Below the pieces are notes generated by a model. The model was given only the letters and a program-made list of their open reading frames with translations. It was not told where the DNA came from and did not search any database. The position numbers and the translations under genes are program-made. Source: Niveispirillum sp. SYP-B3756 (GTDB lineage: Bacteria; Pseudomonadota; Alphaproteobacteria; Azospirillales; Azospirillaceae). Taken from it: a stretch of DNA of 56,350 bases. Location: assembly GCF_009495745.1 (NCBI RefSeq), contig NZ_WIDQ01000022.1, positions 1 to 56,350 on the forward strand, in the 5' to 3' direction. Within the stretch, counting starts at the first letter, position 1, and every line of letters begins with the position of its first letter. Of this stretch, positions 25,540 through 34,087 are shown piece by piece.

Positions 25540-26718
25540 TCAGAGGGAGCGCGCGATGAGCAGCTTCATGATTTCGCTGGTTCCGCCATAGATGCGGTAG
25601 GCGCGCGCGTCCTTGTACATTTCGGCGATCGGGTATTCGAGCATGTAGCCGTACCCGCCGAACATCTGCAGGCACTCGTCAATGACGAAGGCCTGTGCCT
25701 CGGTCACGAACAGCTTCGCCATGGAAGCCGTCGCAGCATCCAGTTTTCCCTGCACCAATTGTTCGGTGCAGTGATAGAGGAAGGTCTTGGCCACCGTCGC
25801 TTGCGTCTTGCATTCCGCCAGCTTGAACTGGGTATTCTGCATACTGAGCAGCGGCTTGCCGAAGACCTTGCGTTCCTTGACATAGTCGATGGTCGCCTCC
25901 AGGGCGGCCTCCATCATGCCCATGGCCTGCCAGGCGATGACCAGCCGCTCCTTGGGCAGCATCTCCATCAGCATCCGGAAGCCCTGGCCTTCGACCCCAC
26001 CCAGCAAATTGTCAGCCGGCACCCGCATATCGGTGAAAAACAGCTCGGCAGTGTCCCGGCCTTCCTGACCCAGCTTGTCCAAGAGACGGCCCCGCTGGAA
26101 GCCCTCCGTCTTATCCACCTCCACCACGAACAGCGAAATCCCGCGGGCACCGGCGGTGGCGTCGGTCTTCGCCGCCACAACCACCAGCGAGCAATGGCGG
26201 CCGTTGGAGATAAAGGTCTTCTGACCATTGATGACATAATGGTCGCCGTCGCGCCGCGCCGTCGTCTTCATGCCCTGCAGGTCGGAGCCGGCACCGGGTT
26301 CCGTCATGGCCACGGCCAGTAACGTTTCGCCACTGACCGCGCCCGGCAGCCAGCGTTGCTTCTGCTCTTCCGTGGCGTAATGGTAGATATAGGGGGCGAC
26401 AACCGTGGTGTGCAGCGGGATGGCGAAATTCAGCGCCTGCTTGACCCCCAGCCGTTCCATCAGGATGGCGTCATAGCGGAAGTCAGCACCCGATCCACCA
26501 TAGTCGGCAGGCACCGAAACGCCGAGCAACCCGGCATCTCCCGCCAGCCGCCAGGTCTCCAGATCGACCCAACCCTGCTCCCGCCACCGGGCGCGGGCGG
26601 TCTTGTCGGCATGGGTATCGAGGAAGCGATCCGTCGCCTCCTGGAACATTCTCAGTTCCTCCTCGTCCATGAAGGCCGGGCGCGGCAGGTCAAGCGCAGA
26701 CACGTCAGGTACTCCCAT
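25540..26718 (-). CDS. Acyl-CoA dehydrogenase
   Basis: Single-chain ACAD of 392 residues with all motifs: AVAMTEPGAGSDLQGMKTTA, GQKTFISNGRHCSLVVVAAK, RKVFGKPLLSMQNTQFKLAE, MFGGYGYMLEYPIAEMYKDA and the terminal RIYGGTSEIMKLLIARSL. Unlike the two paired ACADs, it should be a homotetramer. The start is uncertain: ATGs at 26718, 26736 and 26766 are all in frame and none has a strong ribosome-binding site. The 230-base divergent gap to the KstD-like gene probably holds both promoters. Confidence 0.92.
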   Translation of the reverse strand: MGVPDVSALDLPRPAFMDEEELRMFQEATDRFLDTHADKTARARWREQGWVDLETWRLAGDAGLLGVSVPADYGGSGADFRYDAILMERLGVKQALNFAIPLHTTVVAPYIYHYATEEQKQRWLPGAVSGETLLAVAMTEPGAGSDLQGMKTTARRDGDHYVINGQKTFISNGRHCSLVVVAAKTDATAGARGISLFVVEVDKTEGFQRGRLLDKLGQEGRDTAELFFTDMRVPADNLLGGVEGQGFRMLMEMLPKERLVIAWQAMGMMEAALEATIDYVKERKVFGKPLLSMQNTQFKLAECKTQATVAKTFLYHCTEQLVQGKLDAATASMAKLFVTEAQAFVIDECLQMFGGYGYMLEYPIAEMYKDARAYRIYGGTSEIMKLLIARSL

Positions 26719-26866
26719 GAGATCGATTGACCACATCGACTTTCGATCAGTGTTTTCAATTCTCAAAGGACCAAGGTGAGGCGGTCAAAAGCCCATTCGG
26801 GTACAGACAACCCCTTGACGTCAGCATTTTGCAGCCACCTTGTCCCCAACCGCACAGCGTCAGTAC

Positions 26867-26909
26867 GCGGGCGGCAATCGCCCAGGCCCTGATCGCCATT
26901 GCCGCCCGC
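26867..26909. promoter_or_regulatory. Leader hairpin before the KstD-like gene
   Basis: Arms 26867-26878 and 26898-26909 (GCGGGCGGCAAT and its complement) form a perfect 12-bp stem with a 19-base loop, 40 bases before the GTG start. Upstream, TTGACG at 26815-26820 is a possible -35 box, but the matching -10 (CCTTGT, 17 bases on) is poor. The hairpin could act in the 5' leader or as a DNA operator. Confidence 0.4.
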
Positions 26910-26948
26910 AGCCATTATGATGGCCGCAAAATCGCAGGGAGGAATCAG

Positions 26949-28661
26949 GTGCAATCAACGTCCGAAATCTATGATGTCATCATCGCGGGGTCGGGATCGG
27001 CCGGCATGATGGCCGCCGTTAGGGCCAATGAATTAGGCCTGAAGGTGCTGGTGCTTGAAAAGGCGCACAAGATCGGCGGCACCTCTGCCACCTCCGGCGG
27101 CGTCATCTGGATCCCCAATCACGGCCTGGGCACGGCTGACAGCCGCGAGGAAGCGCTGCGTTACATCAACAGCGTTGTCACCGGGCCGGTCCGGCAGGAC
27201 CGGATCGAAGCCTTAGTTGACACCGGACCGCAGATGATCCGCTATCTGCGGGAGATCGGCATGAATCCCGTCTTCATGCCCTGGCCGGATTATTTTCCGG
27301 AAAAGCCGGGTGCCCGCGCCGACCGCTCCGTCGTCTTCCCGCTTTTCGATGGTCGTCGCCTGGGCGACCTGTTTCCCCTGATCCGCGAGCAGTTCACCCG
27401 TTTCAAACTGATGAACCGCTATTCGATGGATTTCTACGAGGCCAACACCATCTCCACCCGTGGGCCCGGCTGGATCGGGACAGTGCTGCGGGTCATGGCG
27501 CGCTACTGGCTGGATTTCAGCACCCGCCGGCTGACACGACGGGACCGCTGGTTCAGCCTGGGCGCCTCGCTGATCGGGCCACTCGTCCAAAGGCTGGCCG
27601 AGCGCAAGGTCGACATCCGTCTGGGTACGGCCGTCAAGAAGCTCGTCTGGGAAGAGGGACGGGTGACGGGCGTGGAGGCCCAACGGTTCGGACGCACCGA
27701 GACCATCCGTGCCCGGCACGGCGTCATTGTCTGCGCCGGCGGCTTTGAATGGAACCAGGCGCTGCGGGAGCGCTTTTTCACCGTCCCCGGCAATACAAGG
27801 TTGAGCAGCACGCCCGAGGAAGCCAATCGCGGTGAGGTGCTGGAAGCAGGTATGGCCATCGGGGCCGCCACGGAGTTCACGGAGACCGGCTGGTGGGTTC
27901 CGACCATGTCGGTCCCGCTGCCCACCGCTTCGAATTTCGAGGAGATCCATCAGGCTGTTTTCGATGTCGGCCGCCCCCACAGCGTCTGCGTCAACCGCAA
28001 CGGCGACCGTTTTGTGGACGAAGCCTGCGGCTATGACCGGTTCGGCAACGCCATGATGGAAGATCAGGTGAAGACGGGGGCCAACACCCCCTGCTGGCTC
28101 GTCTTCGACGCCACCTTCCGCTACAAGTTCCCTGCCGGCGGCATCATGCCGACCGCGATCATGCCGGATCGCAAGATCCCGGTCGACTGGTGGGACCATT
28201 ATATCTTCAAGGCGGATACCATCACCGAATTGGCCCGCAAAATCGAAGTCGCGCCGGCAAAGCTGGAAGCCGTCGTCAGCCGGATGAATGAATATGCCCA
28301 AACCGGCGTGGATACGGAATTCGGACGGGGCGGCAACATCTATGACCGCAATTTCGGCGACCTGAACCTGAAGCCCAATCCCTGCCTGGGTCCGATCGGC
28401 AAGGCGCCCTTCTATGCCATTCCCGTCGGCCTGGGCGACCTGGGCACAAAGGGCGGCCTGAAGGCGGATGCGAAGGGCCGCGTGCTTGATCAGGCCGGCA
28501 ACGTGATCCCCGGCCTCTATGCGGCGGGCAATGCCTCCGGCTCTCCCTTCGGCAACGCCTATCCCGGTGCCGGCGGGACGATCGGTCCCGCCATGGTGTT
28601 CGGCTATATTGCGGCAAACGACATTGCCGCGCAGGCCAAGAACCCAAAGCCCATCCGGTAA
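26949..28661 (+). CDS. FAD-dependent 3-ketosteroid-dehydrogenase-like oxidoreductase
   Basis: Protein of 570 residues of the fumarate-reductase/KstD flavoprotein family. The FAD motif GSGSAGMMAA is at 14-23, GGTSATSGGVIWIPNHG follows, and the C-terminus has NAYPGAGGTIGPAMVFGYIA. The Tyr538-x3-Gly542 pair in YPGAG matches the Tyr487/Gly491 catalytic pair described for Rhodococcus KstD1. It may introduce a double bond next to a ring ketone of a steroid or other alicyclic ketone. The start is GTG at 26949, six bases after AGGGAGG; the frame stays open further upstream, but there the protein is unlike the family. The regiospecificity (1,2 or 4,5 desaturation) is not decidable. Confidence 0.88.
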   Translation: MQSTSEIYDVIIAGSGSAGMMAAVRANELGLKVLVLEKAHKIGGTSATSGGVIWIPNHGLGTADSREEALRYINSVVTGPVRQDRIEALVDTGPQMIRYLREIGMNPVFMPWPDYFPEKPGARADRSVVFPLFDGRRLGDLFPLIREQFTRFKLMNRYSMDFYEANTISTRGPGWIGTVLRVMARYWLDFSTRRLTRRDRWFSLGASLIGPLVQRLAERKVDIRLGTAVKKLVWEEGRVTGVEAQRFGRTETIRARHGVIVCAGGFEWNQALRERFFTVPGNTRLSSTPEEANRGEVLEAGMAIGAATEFTETGWWVPTMSVPLPTASNFEEIHQAVFDVGRPHSVCVNRNGDRFVDEACGYDRFGNAMMEDQVKTGANTPCWLVFDATFRYKFPAGGIMPTAIMPDRKIPVDWWDHYIFKADTITELARKIEVAPAKLEAVVSRMNEYAQTGVDTEFGRGGNIYDRNFGDLNLKPNPCLGPIGKAPFYAIPVGLGDLGTKGGLKADAKGRVLDQAGNVIPGLYAAGNASGSPFGNAYPGAGGTIGPAMVFGYIAANDIAAQAKNPKPIR

Positions 28662-28680
28662 ACAGCACTCTCTCTGCCGG

Positions 28681-28724
28681 ATCCCGTCCCCCATGCCGTC
28701 ATCGTCGGCGCCGGGGGACGGGAT
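28681..28724. terminator. Hairpin terminator between convergent genes
   Basis: ATCCCGTCCCCC at 28681-28692 pairs perfectly with 28713-28724, giving a 12-bp GC-rich stem with a 20-base loop, followed by GTCTTT. It separates the KstD-like gene from the convergent SDR gene. Confidence 0.65.
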
Positions 28725-28739
28725 GTCTTTAGGGCCCCA

Positions 28740-29489
28740 CTACAGCGTATAACCACCATCGACGATCAGCGTCTGACCCGTAAGGTATCGCGCACGCTCT
28801 GATGCGAAGAAAGCGACAGCCTCACCGATGTCATCGGCGGTCCCGAAATCCCGCAGGGGAATGGATTTGCGGAAGCCGGCCCAGAATTCCGGCGTGAACT
28901 TCTCCACCATATAGCGTTCCCCAAGGCCAGACGCCATGGCCCCCGGTGCGACCGTATTGCAGCGAATTCCGTGGCGCCCCTCCTCCTTGGCGACCCCGCG
29001 CGACAATGTCTCGATGGCTGCTTTCGGAACAGCGGAAAGCGCATCGCCGACAATGTAACGGGTATTGGCCATGGAGGTGACTGCCACGAAATTCCCCTTC
29101 TTCTGCTGCCGGAAGACCGGGATCAACGCCGCCAGCACGTGGGTGAAACCCAGAACTTCGGTCTCAATCACCCGGCGCCACTCGTCGCTGGTGATTTCAC
29201 TGATATAGGGCTGCTCAATGTCGCAGCCCGAGGCGAAGATCGCGGTGCCGATCTGACCGCATTGCTGTGAAACCAACGCCACCGCTGCCTGGACCGAGGC
29301 CGGGTCGGAGACATCGCATTCCACCGGGAAGCCGGTGGATCCGGGAAGCAGGTCGCGCGCCAGATCGGCCGCCTTGTCGCGTGCACGGCGATATCCAATG
29401 GCGACCGTCTGCCAATCACGCCCCAGGGCGCGGACACAGCCCGCCCCCAGACCGCCGGTCCCGCCGAAAACAATAGCCACGTCACCCAT
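28740..29489 (-). CDS. Short-chain dehydrogenase-like protein lacking the catalytic tyrosine
   Basis: SDR-fold protein of 249 residues. The nucleotide motif GGTGGLGAG is at 9-17, and the C-terminal SDR end RYLTGQTLIVDGGYTL is normal. The active site is altered: Ser139 (VTSM) is present and Lys156 is present, but residue 152, where the S-x12-Y-x3-K pattern demands Tyr, is Ser (SAVPK), and the helix-4 Asn is also absent (IETEVLG). It is therefore either a divergent enzyme or a non-catalytic partner. It follows the canonical SDR gene at 29507 by 17 bases in the same operon, which favours a partner role. The ATG has AGGGAAAGG upstream. Confidence 0.88.
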   Translation of the reverse strand: MGDVAIVFGGTGGLGAGCVRALGRDWQTVAIGYRRARDKAADLARDLLPGSTGFPVECDVSDPASVQAAVALVSQQCGQIGTAIFASGCDIEQPYISEITSDEWRRVIETEVLGFTHVLAALIPVFRQQKKGNFVAVTSMANTRYIVGDALSAVPKAAIETLSRGVAKEEGRHGIRCNTVAPGAMASGLGERYMVEKFTPEFWAGFRKSIPLRDFGTADDIGEAVAFFASERARYLTGQTLIVDGGYTL

Positions 29490-29506
29490 GGTACGACCTT
29501 TCCCTA

Positions 29507-30277
29507 TCAGGTGCGGATGGTGCAGCCGCCATCAACAAACAGCTCGCTGCCAGTGGTGAAACTGGATGCATCGGAGGCCAGCCAGAGCGCGGCTTGCGCG
29601 ACCTCCGAGGCCTTGCCCATCCGGCCCATCGGGTGAATCCGGGAAAAGACCGCATAGGCCTTTTCGCGCGGCATCCCCGTTTCCGCCAGCACGCGATCCA
29701 GCATGTCTGTTTCCGTGCCCCCCGGAATGACCGAATTGACGCGGATCGGCAGGCCAGCGGCGGCACATTCCAACGCCAGAACGCGGCTAAATGCGTTCAG
29801 TGCCGCCTTGGATACGCTGTAGGCGGCAAAGCCGGGAACGACGCGCACACCGAATGCCGATGAGATATTGATGATGCTGCCGGGCGCGCCACCTTGTTTC
29901 ATCAACGGCAGGGCGGCGCGGCAGCCATGAAAGGCACCGTCGAGATTGATGGACATGTGCAGGCGCCAATCATCCTCGCTGACCGCCTCGGTCGTCGCCC
30001 CCACCGTTATCCCGGCGCAATTCACCAGCACATTGAGCGCACCCCAGCGGACGTTGATCGCCGCAATCGCCGCGTCCCACTGATCACGCCGGGTCACATC
30101 AATCGCAACCCCCATGGCCTCCTGTGGAAGGCTGGCGGCGACCACTTCTGCTTCCGGCAAATTCCGGGCGGCAACAACCACCTTCGCCCCTTCCTGGGCG
30201 AACTGCATGGCGATGGCGCGCCCCATGCCCTTCGCAGCACCGGTCACCAACGCGACTTTTCCTGCAAGCACCGACAT
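29507..30277 (-). CDS. Short-chain dehydrogenase/reductase
   Basis: SDR of 256 residues with intact motifs: TGAAKGMG cofactor loop, NCAG, and an ISSAFGVRVVPGFAAYSVSK active site with Ser, Tyr and Lys, ending TTGSELFVDGGCTIRT. It probably oxidises or reduces a ring hydroxyl or ketone group with NAD(P). The start is the ATG at 30277 with GGGAGGGGAAAG upstream; the longer frame to 30403 is rejected. It leads the two-gene SDR operon and is divergent from the crotonase at 30473; the 195 bases between them contain no gene. Confidence 0.9.
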   Translation of the reverse strand: MSVLAGKVALVTGAAKGMGRAIAMQFAQEGAKVVVAARNLPEAEVVAASLPQEAMGVAIDVTRRDQWDAAIAAINVRWGALNVLVNCAGITVGATTEAVSEDDWRLHMSINLDGAFHGCRAALPLMKQGGAPGSIINISSAFGVRVVPGFAAYSVSKAALNAFSRVLALECAAAGLPIRVNSVIPGGTETDMLDRVLAETGMPREKAYAVFSRIHPMGRMGKASEVAQAALWLASDASSFTTGSELFVDGGCTIRT

Positions 30278-30472
30278 CTTTCCCCTCCCTTTATTCATGC
30301 CGGATCGGCATTTGGTGGACAGAATGCCGGTGCCAGCCCCCCTCCGATCTATGAAAATTGGCCCTTTGCGACCGGACGCATGAGGGAGTTCAGCCGGGGA
30401 CAAGCCCCTCTCTTTGCCGGATGCCAGTCAAGGCGTATGGATCAGTGAACATCGACATGCGGGATATCATCC

Positions 30473-31246
30473 ATGACCTCTCCCTATTCGACCTTGCGTC
30501 TGGAGATTGAGGACGGCATTGCCGAGATACATTTGGCCCGTCCTGATTTACTGAACCGCTTCGACATGCCCGCGCATAAGGAATTCGCCGCCGCGCTGCG
30601 GACTGTCCGTGATAAGGGGGCCGCGGTTCGGGTGCTGATCCTGGCAGCGGATGGCCGGGCCTTCTCGGCCGGCGGCGATTTCGATGAAATCCTTGAAGCC
30701 CACGCCCAGGCGGCCGTGCGCGACGAGATGGTCACTTACGCGCGGGAGGTGTTCTATGGCATCGCCGGGCTTGAAATCCCGGTGATTGCCGCCGTACAGG
30801 GTGCTGCCATCGGCCTTGGCGCCACCATCGCCACCCTTTGCGACATTGTCGTCGCCTGGCGGGAGGCGAAGATCGCGGACACCCATGTGAATGTCGGCAT
30901 CGTCGCCGGCGATGGTGGCATCGTCAGCTGGTCCCAATCCATCGGCGTCAACCGGGCAAAACGTTACCTGCTGACCGGCGACATCATGACCGGTGAGAAG
31001 GCCTATCAATATGGGCTTGTCACCGAACTGGTCGAGTTGCCGGCCAACGCGCTGCCCCGCGCCCGCGAGCTGGCGGGGAAGATCCGGGCCATGGCGCCAA
31101 TGGGGGTCAATGGCACAAAGCGTGCCTTCGCCCGTATCACGGCCGCCCGTGCCGCCGAAGCCTTTGAGTTCGGGCTGGCGCAGGAAATGGAGTCGATCGC
31201 CGCTCCGGAACTGCCAGCCCTGATCGACGCTCTGCGCAAACGCTGA
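30473..31246 (+). CDS. Enoyl-CoA hydratase/isomerase (crotonase)
   Basis: Crotonase of 257 residues. The oxyanion segments are FSAGGDFDEI and GAAIGLGATIATLCDIVVA. The first catalytic Glu is replaced by Thr, and the later acid is Asp in VGIVAGDGGIVSW, so an isomerase or other crotonase reaction is more likely than hydration. It is the first gene of a plus-strand operon with a FadH-like reductase and two SDRs, a grouping suited to handling unsaturated ring intermediates. No strong ribosome-binding site precedes the ATG. Confidence 0.9.
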   Translation: MTSPYSTLRLEIEDGIAEIHLARPDLLNRFDMPAHKEFAAALRTVRDKGAAVRVLILAADGRAFSAGGDFDEILEAHAQAAVRDEMVTYAREVFYGIAGLEIPVIAAVQGAAIGLGATIATLCDIVVAWREAKIADTHVNVGIVAGDGGIVSWSQSIGVNRAKRYLLTGDIMTGEKAYQYGLVTELVELPANALPRARELAGKIRAMAPMGVNGTKRAFARITAARAAEAFEFGLAQEMESIAAPELPALIDALRKR

Positions 31247-31295
31247 ACCGGAACCGGCCATCAAGAGCCGCGATGCCGAAACCAGGGAGGAATCA

Positions 31296-33269
31296 GTGAC
31301 CTACACACACGTCCATACCCCCATCAAGCTGGGCAATGTCGTTCTGAAGAACCGGATCATCCGCCCGGCCCATGGCACCATCCTGGGCAAGCGGCAGATG
31401 AACGACACCCTGATCGCCTATCACGAGGCGCGGGCGCGCGGCGGTGCCGGCTGTTCCATCATCGAGGTCGGATCGGTGCATCCGACCAGCCCGCTCGCCA
31501 TCGATCTTTGGGATGCCACGCTGGAAGACGGCTATCGCAAATTATCAGCGGTCGGCCGCAAGTACGACATGCGGATCTTTCAGCAGCTCTGGCACGCCGG
31601 TCATCACGGGATGCCGCGCGACGGCTCGCCGCCCTGGGGGGTTTCGCCCACGCCCAGCGTCGAGGTCGGCATCGTACCGGTACAGATGACCCGGTCGATG
31701 ATCGCTGAAATCATTGAGTCCTATGCAACCGCTGCCCAGCGCATGGAAGCCTGGGGCCTGGATGGTGTGGATGTGCATTGCGCCCACGGCTATTTGCCGG
31801 CGCAGTTCCTGTCGGCCAACACCAATCTGCGTGATGATGAATATGGCGGCGGCACCATCCAGGAGCGCGCACGCTTCGTCATTGAGTTGATGGAGGCCGT
31901 CCGCAGCGCCGTGTCGAAGGATTTTGTTGTCGGCGTCCGTCTGGCCCCGGACCTCACCGTTAACGGTGTCGACGAGGCGCAGAATCTCGCCGTGGCCCTG
32001 ATGCTGGAGGAGCGGGGACTGATCGATTACGTCAACGTCTCCATCGGCAATTATAACAGCTACACCAAGATGGTGGGCGGGATGCACGAGCCGATGGGCT
32101 ATGAATTGCCCACCAGCGTGCCGATCACACGCGCCGTCAAATCGCCCACCATGGTCATCGGCCGCTTCCGCACGCTGGAGGAATGTGATCAGGTCATCCG
32201 GTCCGGTGATGCCGATATGGTGGGGCTGGTCCGGGCCATGATCGCCGATCCGGATCTGGTCACCAAAAGCCTGGCCGGCAAAGCAGAGCAGGTGCGCCCC
32301 TGCATCAGCTGCAACCAGAGCTGCGTCGCCCAGGTCGTCACCGAGCACGGGCACATGGAATGCGCGGTCAATCCCGGCACGGGGCATGAGCTTTATCGCG
32401 GCGATCACATGCTGCATCCAGCATCTGCGGCCAAAAAGGTGCTGGTGGTCGGCGGCGGCCCAGCGGGGATGGAAGCGGCCCGCGTGGCAGCACTACGCGG
32501 GCACAAGGTGACCCTGGCCGAGGCCAGCCCGCTGCTGGGCGGCACGTTGCGGGCGGCGGCGAAGGCGCCCACCCGTCACGGCATGATTGATATCGCCAGT
32601 TGGCTGGAGATGGAGATTTTCAGGCTGGGGGTCGATGTCCGGCTGTCGACCTATATGGATATCGACGACGTCATCGCCAGCGACGCTGAGGCGGTGATCG
32701 TGGCCACCGGTTCCATGCCGCGCATGGACGGCATCCAGCACTCCCACCCCGGCCAGCCGATCCGCAACTTCGAACGCCGCAACGTGATCTCGGCCTTCGA
32801 CCTGTTCATGCAGCGCCCCGCCGATCTGGGCAAGACGGCCGTTGTCATCGATGATGTCGGTCATTACGAGGCGTTGGGCGCCTGCGAATATCTGCTGGAA
32901 CAGGGACTGTCTGTTACCTATGTCACCCGCCTGCGGATGATCGCGCAGCAGGTGCAGGGCGCGCTGATGGTGGAGCCCTTCCTGACGCGGATGCGCGGCA
33001 AGCCGTTCCAGTATCTGATCCGCCACCGTGCCGTCGCGGTCGAGGAAGGCGCGGTGCTGGTCAGCCCGACCCATTTCACCGACGATGCCGACCTGCACCG
33101 GCTACCGGCGGATACGGTGGTCTTCGTCTCGGCCAATGCGCCCAACCGGGATATTTATGAGGCGCTGCGGGAGCGCAACCGTCCCGTTCATGTGGTCGGT
33201 GACGCCAACTCCCCCCGGTTCCTGCCGGTCGCAATCCGCGAGGGCCACATGGCCGGCGCCTCGGTATGA
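31296..33269 (+). CDS. FadH/BaiCD-like NADH:flavin oxidoreductase with FeS cluster and FAD domain
   Basis: Protein of 657 residues with three parts: an OYE-type FMN barrel (residues 1-330), a [4Fe-4S] motif C336-x2-C339-x3-C343-x12-C356, and a C-terminal pyridine-nucleotide/FAD domain beginning VLVVGGGPAGMEAARVAAL at 383. This is the layout of 2,4-dienoyl-CoA reductase (FadH) and of BaiCD/BaiH, the bile-acid delta4-3-oxo-CoA reductases. It probably reduces a conjugated enone or dienoyl-CoA. The start is GTG with AGGGAGG upstream; the bases AGGGAGGAATCA before the start are the same as before the KstD-like gene. The second Rossmann motif is weak (VVIDDVGHYEALGA). Confidence 0.92.
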   Translation: MTYTHVHTPIKLGNVVLKNRIIRPAHGTILGKRQMNDTLIAYHEARARGGAGCSIIEVGSVHPTSPLAIDLWDATLEDGYRKLSAVGRKYDMRIFQQLWHAGHHGMPRDGSPPWGVSPTPSVEVGIVPVQMTRSMIAEIIESYATAAQRMEAWGLDGVDVHCAHGYLPAQFLSANTNLRDDEYGGGTIQERARFVIELMEAVRSAVSKDFVVGVRLAPDLTVNGVDEAQNLAVALMLEERGLIDYVNVSIGNYNSYTKMVGGMHEPMGYELPTSVPITRAVKSPTMVIGRFRTLEECDQVIRSGDADMVGLVRAMIADPDLVTKSLAGKAEQVRPCISCNQSCVAQVVTEHGHMECAVNPGTGHELYRGDHMLHPASAAKKVLVVGGGPAGMEAARVAALRGHKVTLAEASPLLGGTLRAAAKAPTRHGMIDIASWLEMEIFRLGVDVRLSTYMDIDDVIASDAEAVIVATGSMPRMDGIQHSHPGQPIRNFERRNVISAFDLFMQRPADLGKTAVVIDDVGHYEALGACEYLLEQGLSVTYVTRLRMIAQQVQGALMVEPFLTRMRGKPFQYLIRHRAVAVEEGAVLVSPTHFTDDADLHRLPADTVVFVSANAPNRDIYEALRERNRPVHVVGDANSPRFLPVAIREGHMAGASV

Positions 33270-33283
33270 GGAGGGAATGGAAC

Positions 33284-34075
33284 ATGCCGATCCTGCAGGA
33301 CAAGGTGGCTGTCATTCTGGGTGCCTCCGCTGAATCGGGAACCGGTTGGGCGGTGGCGGAGCGGTTCGCGGCGGAAGGTGCCAAGGTCGTGGTCGCCGCC
33401 CGACGTGAGGCCCCCCTGGCGACATTGGCACGGCGCACGGGGGGAATTGCCATGTCCTGTGATGCCGCACGAGAGGCGGACGTTCAGGCTCTGGCTGCAC
33501 GCACCGTCGACGCCTTTGGCCGGATCGACATCGCCGTGAACGCCGCCGCTCTGCCCCTGGGCGGCACAATCGCCAACATGTCCATGGAGGACATGCGCCT
33601 GTCGATGGATGTGAATTTCTTTGGAAATTTATACTTCGTCCGGCACATGGCCGAGGCGATGACGCAAGGTGGCTCCATCATCCTGTTCTCCTCCATGGCC
33701 GCCACCCATCCATTGCAGCATGTCTATGGCTATGCGTGCGCCAAGGCTGCAACCGATTGCCTGGTCCGATACGCCGCCATGGAGTATGGGGAACGCGGCA
33801 TCAAGGTAAACTCAATTCTTCCCGGCGCCATCCGTTCCGAGATGTCGTCACCCCTGTGGCAGGTGGATGGGATGGAGCGCAGCTATGCCGCTGAAGTACC
33901 GCTGGGCCGCATCGGCTTGCCGGCAGACTTCGCGGAGGCCGCCCTGTGGCTGGCAGGACCATCCTTCGTCACCGGCCTTAATCTTCCCGTGAGCGGGGGC
34001 AACCAACTCACCCGGTTTCCCACGCTTGCGGAACGACCCGCCTTGACGGGAACCGACCCCACAAATGGCGACTGA
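33284..34075 (+). CDS. Short-chain dehydrogenase/reductase with atypical cofactor loop
   Basis: SDR of 263 residues. The N-terminal loop reads LGASAESGTGWAVAE, two residues longer than the normal TGxxxGxG. The active site is normal: FSSMAATHPLQHVYGYACAK with Ser, Tyr and Lys. The C-terminus is extended by about 20 residues after the usual SDR end. The ATG at 33284 follows GAGGAGG; an ATG at 33266 overlaps the stop of the FadH-like gene and is an alternative that would couple translation. It probably acts on a hydroxyl or keto group of the same intermediate as the preceding reductase. Confidence 0.88.
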   Translation: MPILQDKVAVILGASAESGTGWAVAERFAAEGAKVVVAARREAPLATLARRTGGIAMSCDAAREADVQALAARTVDAFGRIDIAVNAAALPLGGTIANMSMEDMRLSMDVNFFGNLYFVRHMAEAMTQGGSIILFSSMAATHPLQHVYGYACAKAATDCLVRYAAMEYGERGIKVNSILPGAIRSEMSSPLWQVDGMERSYAAEVPLGRIGLPADFAEAALWLAGPSFVTGLNLPVSGGNQLTRFPTLAERPALTGTDPTNGD

Positions 34076-34087
34076 ACGGATATCAGC

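Noticed and set aside
27213-28694. 493-codon minus-strand open frame opposite the KstD-like gene
   Set aside because: Antisense shadow; the plus-strand gene has FAD and catalytic motifs.
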